A DNA stretch of 64,000 nucleotides from Streptomyces sp. NBC_00377 (GCF_036075115.1 NZ_CP107958.1:6076001-6140000), one strand, 5' to 3'. Positions 52,066-60,713 are shown, counted from the stretch's first letter. Notes: a model not told the origin generated them from the letters alone. Made by a program: numbers and translations.

Positions 52066-53031
52066 ATGAACGGCCTGGGCACCCCCTCCGGTCCCGTCCT
52101 CGCCTGCGGCGAGGTGCGCACCTGCCTGCTGCCCACCCGCAAGGCGGTGGACGAGCGGACCGCCGTAAGGCTGCTGCGGCTGCGGGCCGACGAACCCGTC
52201 CGGACCTCCCGGCGCCCCAACCGGCACGCCCTCTCCCCTGACGTCCTCACCGGCGTCGACTGCCGGCTGCCCACCGCCACCGGGGCCAAGGTCCGCGCCG
52301 TCGGCACCGTGGCGGCCCACGCGGGCCTCGTCGAGGGGCGGGTCCTACAGTCCACGGCGTACTTCTGCGCCCCCGCCACCGGGCCCGACCGGCGCAGGCC
52401 CTGGGGGTACTACCTGGTCAGGCCCGGTGCTCTGGTTCCGGTCGGCGGCCTGCCCGTGAAATCCGTCACCGAGGGCTTCCTGACCGGGCATCAGGGGGAG
52501 CAGCTGGACATCGGCTCGATCGCCGAGAGCCTGCTGGCGAGGATCTCCCGCCGGCACGACCTCCTGGACCACGACGCTCCGCTCACCACGACCGACACCA
52601 GCCTGCGCTGGACCGCGTCACCGGCCGACGACGGCGAACCGGCGACGGCCCTCTTCACCGAGCTCGGCCCGGCCTTGCGGATCGTCGAACTGCGCCTGCC
52701 ACGAGGGACCGCTCCCACGGCGGCCGCCACCCTGTGCGAGGACCTCGCCCTGCACGACTGGCTGCTGACGACGGTCGGTGACAAGCTCGACGGTCTGCCG
52801 CCCGGTTCGGAGAACCAGGCGGCCGCGATGAAGGTACTGCGGCCGCTCGTCGACCACCTGCTGCACCTGTGGATGCCCCAGGCGCGACTGGACCGTGCCC
52901 TGAGCCCGCCCTGGGAGGAACTGGAGAGACTCCCGGGGTTCAGCAGGCAGTGGAACACGATGGCACAGCGCATCCGGGACCAGCTGGCCTTGCAGAACCT
53001 TGTCCGAGGTGACGCGCCGGCCCCGTCCTGA
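52066..53031 (+). CDS. SCO2521-family protein of unknown function
   Basis: 321 residues, no signal or membrane segments. It starts LACGEVRTCLLPTRKAVDERTAVRLLRLRADEPVRTSRRPNRHALSPDVLTGVDCRLPT and includes VVPVGGLPVKSVTEGF-like and AESLLARISRRHDLLDHDAPL blocks. One base separates it from the upstream stop. It is recognised only as the conserved SCO2521 family of the same neighbourhood. Nothing in it suggests an enzyme motif. Confidence 0.78.
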   Translation: MNGLGTPSGPVLACGEVRTCLLPTRKAVDERTAVRLLRLRADEPVRTSRRPNRHALSPDVLTGVDCRLPTATGAKVRAVGTVAAHAGLVEGRVLQSTAYFCAPATGPDRRRPWGYYLVRPGALVPVGGLPVKSVTEGFLTGHQGEQLDIGSIAESLLARISRRHDLLDHDAPLTTTDTSLRWTASPADDGEPATALFTELGPALRIVELRLPRGTAPTAAATLCEDLALHDWLLTTVGDKLDGLPPGSENQAAAMKVLRPLVDHLLHLWMPQARLDRALSPPWEELERLPGFSRQWNTMAQRIRDQLALQNLVRGDAPAPS

Positions 53032-53082
53032 CAGCACCACGACATCTGCTCGCGCAGCATCCCGACGGGGGGAGAAAGAGAG

Positions 53083-54042
53083 ATGCATGCACCGACGAAC
53101 TCGTACTTCCGGGGCGACCGGATCCGAGAAGGCGAGGGCGCCAGACATGTGACGCAGAAGATCCTGATCACCGTGGTGGCGGGTGGCGTCGTCTACCTGC
53201 TCACCAATGTCGTCGGGCCCTCCGACGAGGACGGCCCGTGGCAGCTCGTGCTGTCCGTGCTGTGCGGTGGCATCGTGCTGATCGTGCAGTTCCTGGCGTC
53301 GTTCGTGACCCAACTGGGCGATCTGAGGGAGTCGGTGGACAAGCGGTTCGCCGACATAGGCGAGGCGACGAAGCTTTTCACCGAGGTGGAGCGGCTGCGC
53401 GGCGACGGCGTGCCCCGGCTCGCCGAGCACGCCACGAAGGTCGTCTCCATGGGGCCCGACATCCTGCACGAGTTCGCACACGCGGAGATCGACCGGCTCG
53501 CCGCACAGATGGAGGACTTCACCAACCTCAGCGCCGAGTGCGCGGGGGAGAACCACGACTGGCTCCTGACCCTCACCAAGTGCGCCAGAACGAGCATCGA
53601 CGCCATCAGCACCACCGTCGTCGACGACGGGTTCTGGAACACCGAACCGGCGGGACGCTATCTGACCGCCCAGCGCGAGGCGATCCTCGAACGGCGGCTC
53701 TCGGTCCGGCGCCTCTTCATCGTGAAGCGGCCCGAGGAACTGGCCGCCCTGGAACCGATCTGCGCGGAGCAGCGGGAGATGGGCATCCAGGTCCAGGTGG
53801 TGGCCCTGGAACAGCTCCCGCTCTTCCTGCGCCGCGGCAAGATGATCGACTGCATCGTCTTCGACGGTGTGCTGTCGTACGAGATCCACGCCGACCAGCT
53901 GAGTGTGAACACCTCGACCACGGTGAACGCCCGGGCCGACGAGGTGCAGCCCCTGATCCGCCGGTTCGACCAGCTGTGGGAGGCCGCCGCCGCGGGCACC
54001 TCGCCGAACGGCACCCCCGACAGCGTCCGGAACAGGGCCTAG
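53083..54042 (+). CDS. Membrane protein with PLD-like C-terminal domain, no HKD motif
   Basis: 319 residues. Two transmembrane helices (about 24-45 KILITVVAGGVVYLLTNVV and 53-75 WQLVLSVLCGGIVLIVQFLASFV) are followed by an alpha-helical, probably coiled-coil stretch (TQLGDLRESVDKRFADIGEATKLFTEVERL), then a domain ERRLSVRRLFIVKRPEEL, GIQVQVVALEQL that resembles the phosphatidyltransferase/PLD half-fold. No HxK(x4)D is present. ATG 53083 follows GGGGGGAG by nine bases. It is 51 bp after the SCO2521-like stop in the same direction and may belong to the operon. Function unknown. Confidence 0.7.
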   Translation: MHAPTNSYFRGDRIREGEGARHVTQKILITVVAGGVVYLLTNVVGPSDEDGPWQLVLSVLCGGIVLIVQFLASFVTQLGDLRESVDKRFADIGEATKLFTEVERLRGDGVPRLAEHATKVVSMGPDILHEFAHAEIDRLAAQMEDFTNLSAECAGENHDWLLTLTKCARTSIDAISTTVVDDGFWNTEPAGRYLTAQREAILERRLSVRRLFIVKRPEELAALEPICAEQREMGIQVQVVALEQLPLFLRRGKMIDCIVFDGVLSYEIHADQLSVNTSTTVNARADEVQPLIRRFDQLWEAAAAGTSPNGTPDSVRNRA

Positions 54043-54962
54043 CCCAGTACCTCCGCCAGCACCCCCGCCGTCTCCACGATCAGTTCGCTGTCGTAGGCCG
54101 CCCCGCGGTCCGGCTTGACGAGCTGGACCGCGAGGACGACGGGGGCGCCGTCCGGGGTCCAGGCGATGCCGGCGTCGTTGTTGGCGCCGTACCAGCCGCC
54201 GCCGGTCTTGTCGGCGATCGTCCAGGTCGGGGGGAGCCCCGCGCGGAAGCGGTCGGCGCTGGTGACGGTGCCGAGCATCCAGTCGGTCAGACGCCGGCGG
54301 TCGGCACGGGCCAGCGCGTCACCGAGGACGAGGCGGGCGTAGGTGCGGCCGATGGCGTACGGGGTCGTGGTGTCCGTGACCCGGTCCGGCTCGGCCGAGT
54401 TGAGGTCCGGCTCCCAGCGGTCGAGGCGCGTGACGCGGTCGCCCACCGAGCGGGCGAAGCGGGTGATCGCGGCCGGGCCGCCCAGCTCGCGCAGGAGCAG
54501 GTTGCCGGCGGTGTTGTCGCTGCGCTGGACGGCCGCCGCGGACAACTCGGCGATCGTCATGCCGTCGGCCACATGGTCCTTGGTGACCGGGGAGTTCTCC
54601 ACCACGTCCGCCGACGTCCAGTGGAGACGGCGGTCCGGTGTCCCCGGGGGCAGGTCCCGCAGCACGGCCGCCACCGCAAGCGGCTTGAACAGGGAGCAGA
54701 CCGGGAAGCGTTCGTCGGCGCGGTGGCGGACCGAACGGCCGGTGCGCAGATTGCGGGCGAACACCCCGAGCCGGGCGCCGTGGCGGGCTTCGAGGTCACG
54801 CAGCCGGGCGGCCACCGAGGTGGGGGTGGAGTTGGAGCCGCTGGTGGCGTGCGCGGGGACCGCGGTGAGGAGGGCGGCGGCGGTCGCGGCCGCGCCGGCC
54901 GTCAGGACCGTGCGGCGGGAAGGGCTGGGGGAGGAGCTGCGGGAAAGGTGCGAGCCTAAGAT
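54039..54962 (-). CDS. Class A beta-lactamase, Tat-type signal; non-canonical start
   Basis: About 307 residues. The active-site Ser is Ser90 in SLFK (S-x-x-K), SDN is at 148-150 (QRSDNTAGN), then RWEPDLN for the general-base Glu, and KTG is in IADKTGGGWYG. The signal SPSRRTVLTAGAAATAAALLTAVPAHA has twin Arg. No ATG, GTG or TTG occurs between the upstream in-frame region and the signal peptide; the best site is ATC 54962, five bases after GGAGA, followed by TTA. The gene overlaps the MFS stop by seven bases. It hydrolyses beta-lactams outside the cell. Confidence 0.85.
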   Translation of the reverse strand: MLGSHLSRSSSPSPSRRTVLTAGAAATAAALLTAVPAHATSGSNSTPTSVAARLRDLEARHGARLGVFARNLRTGRSVRHRADERFPVCSLFKPLAVAAVLRDLPPGTPDRRLHWTSADVVENSPVTKDHVADGMTIAELSAAAVQRSDNTAGNLLLRELGGPAAITRFARSVGDRVTRLDRWEPDLNSAEPDRVTDTTTPYAIGRTYARLVLGDALARADRRRLTDWMLGTVTSADRFRAGLPPTWTIADKTGGGWYGANNDAGIAWTPDGAPVVLAVQLVKPDRGAAYDSELIVETAGVLAEVLG

Positions 54963-56239
54963 CGTTCTCTCCGTCCTTCGGGGATCATGGTCTCCTCTGT
55001 CACGGACGTCGCCGCGCTCCCGCTGGTTGCGCCGTCCCGGGTCGCGCGCAGCAACAGCGGCGGTGTCGCCAGCAGCAGGACGCCCGCGACGGCGAGGGCG
55101 GTGCGGGGGCCGGTGAGGGTCGCGAGGACGCCCCACAGGGCCGTGAGGGTCGCGACGGCCGCCTTGGTGCCCACCGACCACGCCGACAGCATCCGGGCTA
55201 CCCGGTCCGTCGGAGTCAGCTCGAGACGGACGGTCGCCATGACCGGGTTGTACAGCCCGATGCAGGTGATCAGGCCCAGCTCCACGACCATGACGAGCAC
55301 CAGCCCGCCCGTGCCCGGCCCGACGAAGGCCAGCCCCAGCGGCCAGCACACCCGCAGCGTCCCCACGGTGCGCAGCACCCGGCGCCGTCCGTACCGGGAC
55401 ACCGCGCGCGGAGCCAGCCGCGAGCCGATGAGGCCGCCGACGCAGGGCAGGGCGAAACCCAGCGCGTACTGCCAGGGCGCGAAGCCCAGCGGGCCCAGCA
55501 TCAGCACGGCCAGCGGGGGCGATCCGGCCATGATCAGGCCGTTGACCAGCGCTGTGTTGAGGAACAGGGGTCGCAGGGACGGATGGGCCAGGAGGTGGCG
55601 CCAGCCCGCGAGCAGGTCCCCTGCGGTGAGCCGGCGGGAGGGGTCCTTGCGGACGGGCTGCCGCTCCCGCCTGCGGATCGCGTACAGGCCCGCCGCCGAG
55701 AGGAGGTAGCTGACCGCGTCCGCCGTGACCGTCAGGATCGGCCCGAACAGACCGATCAGGGCGCCGCCGAGCGGCAGTCCCAGCATGGTCGTCGTCCAGG
55801 TCGTCGACTCGAACCGGCCGTTCGCGGTGAGCAGGTCCTCCGGCGGCAGCAGCGACTTCAGGAACGCGCCGCTCGCCGCCGTGAACGAGATGTCGGCCGC
55901 CGCCACGACCATCGACACCAGCAGCAGCTGCACGAGTCCGAGCCGGCCGACCGCGTAGGCCGCCGGGACGCTCAGCATGGCCGCGCACCGCGCCAGGTCC
56001 GCCGCGATCATCACGGGCCGCTTGCGGCGGAACTCCACCCACGGGCCGAGCGGCACCGCCAGCAGCGCCCCCACCGCCGGCCCCACCGCGGCCAGCGCCG
56101 CCACCTCGGACGGTCCCGCGTGCAGCACCAGTACGGCGATCATCGGAAACGCGTTGAACGCCAGGTAGGTCCCGTAACCGCTGACCGCGTACGCGGCCCA
56201 CAGCCACCCGAAGTCGCGCCCCAGCGCCCGTCGTGCCAT
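54956..56239 (-). CDS. MFS exporter (enterobactin/multidrug type)
   Basis: 427 residues with twelve hydrophobic helices. The first-helix sequence DFGWLWAAYAVSGYGTYLAFNAFPMIAVLVLHAG and the RKRPVMIAADLAR loop fit the MFS_3 (EntS-like) family. ATG 56239 starts it; the frame is open 23 codons upstream but without ribosome site. It overlaps the start of the beta-lactamase gene. Possible role in drug efflux is inference. Confidence 0.85.
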   Translation of the reverse strand: MARRALGRDFGWLWAAYAVSGYGTYLAFNAFPMIAVLVLHAGPSEVAALAAVGPAVGALLAVPLGPWVEFRRKRPVMIAADLARCAAMLSVPAAYAVGRLGLVQLLLVSMVVAAADISFTAASGAFLKSLLPPEDLLTANGRFESTTWTTTMLGLPLGGALIGLFGPILTVTADAVSYLLSAAGLYAIRRRERQPVRKDPSRRLTAGDLLAGWRHLLAHPSLRPLFLNTALVNGLIMAGSPPLAVLMLGPLGFAPWQYALGFALPCVGGLIGSRLAPRAVSRYGRRRVLRTVGTLRVCWPLGLAFVGPGTGGLVLVMVVELGLITCIGLYNPVMATVRLELTPTDRVARMLSAWSVGTKAAVATLTALWGVLATLTGPRTALAVAGVLLLATPPLLLRATRDGATSGSAATSVTEETMIPEGRRERS

Positions 56240-56295
56240 CCGGGGGATCCTAGTGCCGTGACCGGAAGGGTTCACCGGCTCGCGACGCCCGGCAT

Positions 56296-56425
56296 GGCAC
56301 TCCCCCACCCGTCGGCCGGGGGAGTGCCCCCACGCCGCGTTGTCGCCTCACCCGAGTACATCCGGTACGCGGGCGATGGTCCGCCTTGCGATGCTCCCCC
56401 ACCGCCTGAACGGCGTGGGAGGTGC
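56296..56425. repeat. Pair of CTCCCCC...GGGAG hairpins
   Basis: GGCACTCCCCC (56296-56306) and GGGGGAGTGCC (56318-56328) form a perfect 11-bp stem. A diverged second hairpin, CTCCCCCACCGCC with GGCGTGGGAGG, lies at 56394-56422. Both end in TGCCCCCA. Such elements are frequent in Streptomyces intergenic DNA and may be mobile or terminator-like. Confidence 0.6.
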
Positions 56426-56523
56426 CCCCATCACCGGACACCGCGAGCTTCCCGGCAGACCTTTCCGGTCGCGGCACCGGCGGTCGGGCACACCGCCCCC
56501 GCGGCGTAGGCGAGAATGGGCGC

Positions 56524-56685
56524 ATGAGCCAGTTCCGCGACGACGCCATCGTGTCCCGCACCCGGCAGCCGGGTGCGGCGGAGCGCGGTGCGACGCGGTC
56601 GCGCGCGGGGCACGGCGTCCGCTCACGGCGACGCGGCGGCCGTCGGCACCCCCGGCCCGCCGCCGCTCCCGGCGGTGTCCGATGA
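56524..56685 (+). CDS. 53-residue ORF resembling the RecO N-terminus
   Basis: MSQFRDDAIVSRTRQPGAAE then RGATRSRAGHGVRSRRRGGRR, very like the following recO product MSLFRDDGIVLRTQKLGEAD then RIITLLTRGHGRVRAVARGVRR: about 10 of the first 13 residues match. After about 42 residues it becomes Arg/Pro-rich and stops at 56685, overlapping the recO ATG (56682) by four bases. It looks like a degenerate partial tandem duplication that still may be translated and coupled to recO. The ribosome site is weak. Confidence 0.55.
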   Translation: MSQFRDDAIVSRTRQPGAAERGATRSRAGHGVRSRRRGGRRHPRPAAAPGGVR

Positions 56686-57431
56686 GTCTCTTCCGGGACG
56701 ACGGCATCGTCCTGCGCACCCAGAAGCTCGGCGAGGCCGACCGCATCATCACGCTGCTGACGCGCGGGCACGGACGGGTGCGGGCCGTGGCGCGCGGGGT
56801 GCGCCGGACGAAGTCCAAGTTCGGAGCCCGCCTCGAACCCTTCTCCCATGTCGACGTGCAGTTCTTCGCGCGGGGCAGCAGCGAACTGGTCGGCCGCGGG
56901 CTGCCGCTGTGCACGCAGAGCGAGATCATCGCTCCGTACGGCGGCGGGATCGTGACCGACTACGCCCGCTACACCGCCGGTACGGCCATGCTGGAGACCG
57001 CCGAGCGGTTCACCGACCACGAGGGCGAACCGGCCGTCCAGCAGTACCTGCTGCTCGTCGGGGCGCTGCGGACCCTGGCCCGCGGTGAGCACGCCCCCCA
57101 CCTCGTCCTCGACGCGTTCCTGCTGCGGTCGCTGGCCGTCAACGGATACGCCCCCAGCTTCGGCGACTGCGCCAGGTGCGGGATGCCGGGCCCCAACCGG
57201 TTCTTCTCCGTCGCGGCCGGCGGCTCCGTCTGCGTCGACTGCCGGGTGGCCGGCAGCGTCGTACCCTCGCCGCAGACCCTGCTCCTGCTGGGCGCGCTGC
57301 TCACGGGAGACTGGGAGACGGCGGACGCGTGCGAGCCGCGGTACGTCCGGGAGGGCAGCGGGCTGGTGTCCGCCTATCTGCACTGGCACCTGGAGCGCGG
57401 GCTGCGCTCCCTGCGGTACGTCGAGAAGTAG
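56682..57431 (+). CDS. recO: DNA repair protein RecO
   Basis: 249 residues. The N-terminal OB fold reads MSLFRDDGIVLRTQKLGEADRIITLLTRGHGRVRAVARGVRRTKSKFGARLEPF. The zinc finger CARCGMPGP with CVDCR is at about residues 165-190. RecO loads RecA on SSB-coated single-stranded DNA with RecR in RecF-type repair. ATG 56682 lies in the ATGA overlap with the preceding small ORF. Confidence 0.96.
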   Translation: MSLFRDDGIVLRTQKLGEADRIITLLTRGHGRVRAVARGVRRTKSKFGARLEPFSHVDVQFFARGSSELVGRGLPLCTQSEIIAPYGGGIVTDYARYTAGTAMLETAERFTDHEGEPAVQQYLLLVGALRTLARGEHAPHLVLDAFLLRSLAVNGYAPSFGDCARCGMPGPNRFFSVAAGGSVCVDCRVAGSVVPSPQTLLLLGALLTGDWETADACEPRYVREGSGLVSAYLHWHLERGLRSLRYVEK

Positions 57432-57551
57432 GCACGAGCAAGCAGCAGGGCAGGCAGCAGCCGCAGCGGTGACACGCAGGCGAAAGCCGGCGGACGGAAA
57501 GCCGCGGCGGCGAGCGAGAGACAGACGACAGACAGAGGAGACGAGAGGCAC

Positions 57552-58403
57552 ATGGTCGTACGCGGGTTCCTGGGGCGGCAGCGTCGGGAGTACAGGAAGC
57601 CGGAGCCGCACCCCTCCGGCGCGCGCCCGCCGAAGCTCCCGGGCGAGCTGGTCCCCGAGCATGTGGCCATCGTCATGGACGGCAACGGCCGCTGGGCCAA
57701 GGAGCGCGGGCTGCCGCGCACCGAAGGGCACAAGGTCGGCGCCGAACAGGTCCTCGACGTGTTGCAGGGCGCGGTCGAGATGGGTGTGCGCAACATCTCG
57801 CTGTACGCCTTCTCGACCGAGAACTGGAAGCGTTCGCCCGACGAGGTGCGCTTCCTGATGAACTTCAACCGCGACTTCATCCGCAAGACCCGCGACCAGC
57901 TCGACGAGCTCGGCATCCGGGTGCGCTGGGTGGGCCGGATGCCCAGGCTGTGGAAGTCGGTCGCCAAGGAGCTCCAGGTCGCCCAGGAGCAGACCAAGGA
58001 CAACGACCGTCTCACCCTGTACTTCTGCATGAACTACGGCGGCCGGGCCGAGATCGCGGACGCGGCCCAGGCGCTCGCCGAGGACGTCAAGGCGGGCCGC
58101 CTCGACCCGTCGAAGATCACCGAGAAGACCCTCGCGAAGTATCTCTACTACCCGGACATGCCGGACGTCGACCTGTTCCTGCGGCCGAGCGGCGAGCAGC
58201 GCACCTCCAACTACCTGCTCTGGCAGAGCGCCTACGCGGAGCTGGTCTTCCAGGACGTGCTGTGGCCGGACTTCGACCGCCGTGACCTGTGGCGGGCGTG
58301 CGTCGAGTTCGCTTCCCGGGACCGCCGTTTCGGCGGCGCGATCACGAACGAGGAACTCCTGGCCATGGAGGGGAAGTCCGAGGACCCGGAGGTCACTTCG
58401 TAG
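57552..58403 (+). CDS. uppS: Isoprenyl transferase (undecaprenyl diphosphate synthase)
   Basis: 283 residues. The cis-prenyltransferase motif HVAIVMDGNGRWAKERGLPRTEGH gives catalytic Asp43, YAFSTENWKRSPDEV follows, and the C-terminal block DLFLRPSGEQRTSNYLLWQSAYAELVF holds the Arg/Ser pyrophosphate-binding residues. It makes the C55 lipid carrier for peptidoglycan from FPP and IPP. The about 25-residue basic N-terminal extension is common in Streptomyces. It lies 120 bp after recO, a conserved pair. Confidence 0.96.
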   Translation: MVVRGFLGRQRREYRKPEPHPSGARPPKLPGELVPEHVAIVMDGNGRWAKERGLPRTEGHKVGAEQVLDVLQGAVEMGVRNISLYAFSTENWKRSPDEVRFLMNFNRDFIRKTRDQLDELGIRVRWVGRMPRLWKSVAKELQVAQEQTKDNDRLTLYFCMNYGGRAEIADAAQALAEDVKAGRLDPSKITEKTLAKYLYYPDMPDVDLFLRPSGEQRTSNYLLWQSAYAELVFQDVLWPDFDRRDLWRACVEFASRDRRFGGAITNEELLAMEGKSEDPEVTS

Positions 58404-58480
58404 CCTCCGTTCCCGGCGCCGGCCGCGTACTCACAGGCCGTCCGGCGTCTGAGGAAGCCCGTTCGGGGCCGACGGGGGGT

Positions 58481-58499
58481 CCGGGGGCGCAGCCCCCGG
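58481..58499. terminator. Hairpin between uppS and zur
   Basis: CCGGGGGC-GCA-GCCCCCGG, a perfect 8-bp stem in the gap between convergent genes; usable as a bidirectional terminator. The GGGTCCGGGGGCGCAGCCCC core is widespread in Streptomyces from memory. Confidence 0.7.
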
Positions 58500-58529
58500 G
58501 AGCCGGTCACCCGACCCGACCCGCACCGC

Positions 58530-58949
58530 TCAGCTGCCGGAGGCACCCGCGCAGTCGGAACACGTGCCGAAGATCTCCACCGTGTGGGCCACATTGACGT
58601 ACCCGTGCTCCGCGGCGATCGCCTCGGCCCACGTCTCCACCGCGGGTCCCTCGACCTCCACGGCCTTGCCGCAGACGCGGCAGACGAGGTGGTGGTGGTG
58701 CTCCCCGGTGGAGCACCGGCGGTACACCGACTCGCCGTCCGAGGTGCGCAGGACGTCGACCTCCCCCGCGTCGGCGAGGGACTGGAGGGTGCGGTAGACC
58801 GTGGTCAGGCCGACCGAGTCGCCCTTGTGCTTGAGCATGTCGTGCAGATCCTGGGCGCTGCGGAACTCGTCGACCTCGTCGAGCGCCGCCGCGACGGCGG
58901 CACGCTGCCGGGTGGAACGGCCCTTCACGGGCGGTCCAGCGGTTGTCAC
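58530..58949 (-). CDS. zur: Zinc uptake regulator Zur (Fur family)
   Basis: 139 residues. The winged helix GRSTRQRAAVAAALDEVDEFRSAQDLHDMLKHKGDSVGLTTVYRTLQSLADAGEVDVL is followed by the metal-binding part STGEHHHHLVCRVCGKAVEVEG and GTCSDC (two CxxC structural zinc motifs). Zur represses zinc import when zinc is plentiful. GTG 58949 follows GAGGAGG. It is the last gene behind znuA-znuC-znuB, 59 bp after znuB, so it would be autoregulated through the operon. Confidence 0.95.
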   Translation of the reverse strand: MTTAGPPVKGRSTRQRAAVAAALDEVDEFRSAQDLHDMLKHKGDSVGLTTVYRTLQSLADAGEVDVLRTSDGESVYRRCSTGEHHHHLVCRVCGKAVEVEGPAVETWAEAIAAEHGYVNVAHTVEIFGTCSDCAGASGS

Positions 58950-59008
58950 CGTTGCCTCCTCACGTCTGCGGCTTGCCGGGCCATTGTGCCAGCCCCGGCT
59001 GTGCGGGG

Positions 59009-59911
59009 TCAGACGCCGACCTCGTCCTCCGATGCCCGGGTGGCCGGAATCGCACACTCGGCCGGGTCGCCGTCGGGGTGGCCCGCCGCCAGTGCGCGGG
59101 CGCGGCGGCGGGCCAGGGGAGCGGCCAGCACGCTCAGCGCGATGAACGCGGCGATGGTCAGCAGGACGATCGTCGCGCCGGGCGGGACGTCCTGGTAGTA
59201 GGAGGTGACCGTGCCGCCGATGGTCACCGTCACGCCGATCGCCACCGCGACGGCGAAGGTGGCGGCGAAGCTGCGGCTGAGCTGCTGGGCCGCGGCCACC
59301 GGGACCACCATCAGGGCCGACACCAGCAGCAGGCCTACCACCCGCATCGCCACCGTGACGGTGACCGCCGCCGTGACGGCCGTGAGCAGGTTCAGGGCGC
59401 GGACGGGCAGGCCGGTCACCCGGGCGAACTCCTCGTCCTGGCTGACCGCGAAGAGCTGGCGGCGCAGTCCGACGGTGACCGCGACCACGAACGCCGCGAG
59501 CAGGCAGATCGCCGTGACGTCCGACTCGGAGACGGTCGAGAGCGAGCCGAAGAGGTACGACGTCAGGTTGGCGTTCGAGCCCGTCGGGGCCAGGTTGATG
59601 AACATCACGCCGCCGGCCATGCCGCCGTAGAAGAGCATGGCGAGGGCGATGTCGCCACGGGTCTTCCCGTACCAGCGGATCAGTTCCATGGCCACGGCGC
59701 CCACGACCGAGACGGCCGTGGCCATCCACACCGGGGACCAGGACAGCAGGAAGCCCAGGCCGACGCCGGTCATCGCGACATGGCCGATGCCGTCGCCCAT
59801 GAGGGCCTGGCGGCGCTGGACGAGGTAGATGCCGACGGCGGGGGCCGTGATGCCGACCAGTACGGCGGCCAGCAGCGCCCGCTGCATGAAGGCGTAGTTC
59901 AGGAGGTCCAT
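59009..59911 (-). CDS. znuB: Zinc ABC transporter permease
   Basis: 300 residues with seven to nine hydrophobic helices, beginning FMQRALLAAVLVGITAPAVGIYLVQRRQALMGDGIGHVAMTGVGLGFLL, the characteristic opening of the ZnuB/TroC family. It is the membrane channel for zinc. Its start overlaps the znuC stop by one base (TGATG). Confidence 0.95.
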   Translation of the reverse strand: MDLLNYAFMQRALLAAVLVGITAPAVGIYLVQRRQALMGDGIGHVAMTGVGLGFLLSWSPVWMATAVSVVGAVAMELIRWYGKTRGDIALAMLFYGGMAGGVMFINLAPTGSNANLTSYLFGSLSTVSESDVTAICLLAAFVVAVTVGLRRQLFAVSQDEEFARVTGLPVRALNLLTAVTAAVTVTVAMRVVGLLLVSALMVVPVAAAQQLSRSFAATFAVAVAIGVTVTIGGTVTSYYQDVPPGATIVLLTIAAFIALSVLAAPLARRRARALAAGHPDGDPAECAIPATRASEDEVGV

Positions 59912-60696
59912 CAGCTCAGCAGTCCCGTGCGGATCGGTTCGGCGCCCGCGGGTGCGTGCGGGTGTACGTGGTCGTGGCCGGGCAGCGCGTGCTGGCCGAC
60001 GGCCGGTGTGGGCGGGCCGTCGTGCAGGACGCAGCCGTCCCGCAGGACGACCGCCCGGTCGATCAGGGGCTCCAGCGGGCCCAGTTCGTGCAGGACGAGC
60101 AGCACCGTCGTACCGGCCGCGACCTGGGCCTCGAGGGTCCGGGCCAGGACCTCCTGGCTGGCCAGGTCGACGCCCGCCATCGGCTCGTCCATGATCAGCA
60201 GTTCGGGTGCGGCGGCCAGCGCTCGGGCGATGAGGACGCGCTGGTGCTGGCCGCCGGAGAGCGCGTCGACGTTGTCCTTGGCGCGGTCGGCCATGCCCAC
60301 GAGGTCCAGGGCGTGCCGCACGGCCTCCCGGTCGGCCTTGCGGAAGACGCCGAAGCGGGTGCGGGAGAGGCGGCCCGACGAGACGACCTCGGTCACCGTG
60401 GCCGGGACCCCGCCGGCGGCCGTGGTGCGCTGCGGTACGTAGCCGACGCGCGCCCAGTCCCGGAAGCGGCGCCGCGGGGTGCCGAACAGTTCGACCTCCC
60501 CGGCGCTGACCGGGACCTGGCCGATCACGGTGCGTACGGCGGTGGACTTTCCCGAGCCGTTCGCGCCGAGCAGGGCGACGACCTCACCGCGCCGCACGGT
60601 GAGGTCGATGCCCCGCAGGACCGGGCGCGAGCCCAGCTCCGCGCGGACACCGCGCAGGGAGATGACGGTCTTCGCGTCGGTGACGTTCGCGTCCAT
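59911..60696 (-). CDS. znuC: Zinc ABC transporter ATP-binding protein
   Basis: 261 residues. Walker A GANGSGKST, signature LSGGQHQRVLIARAL and Walker B ELLIMDEPMAGVD are all intact. The His-rich C-terminus (GQHALPGHDHVHPHAPAGAE) may bind zinc. ATG 60696 is preferred over the in-frame codons upstream because GGAGGG precedes it. It lies 17 bp after znuA. Confidence 0.95.
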   Translation of the reverse strand: MDANVTDAKTVISLRGVRAELGSRPVLRGIDLTVRRGEVVALLGANGSGKSTAVRTVIGQVPVSAGEVELFGTPRRRFRDWARVGYVPQRTTAAGGVPATVTEVVSSGRLSRTRFGVFRKADREAVRHALDLVGMADRAKDNVDALSGGQHQRVLIARALAAAPELLIMDEPMAGVDLASQEVLARTLEAQVAAGTTVLLVLHELGPLEPLIDRAVVLRDGCVLHDGPPTPAVGQHALPGHDHVHPHAPAGAEPIRTGLLS

Positions 60697-60713
60697 GGCG
60701 CCCTCCGTAAAGA

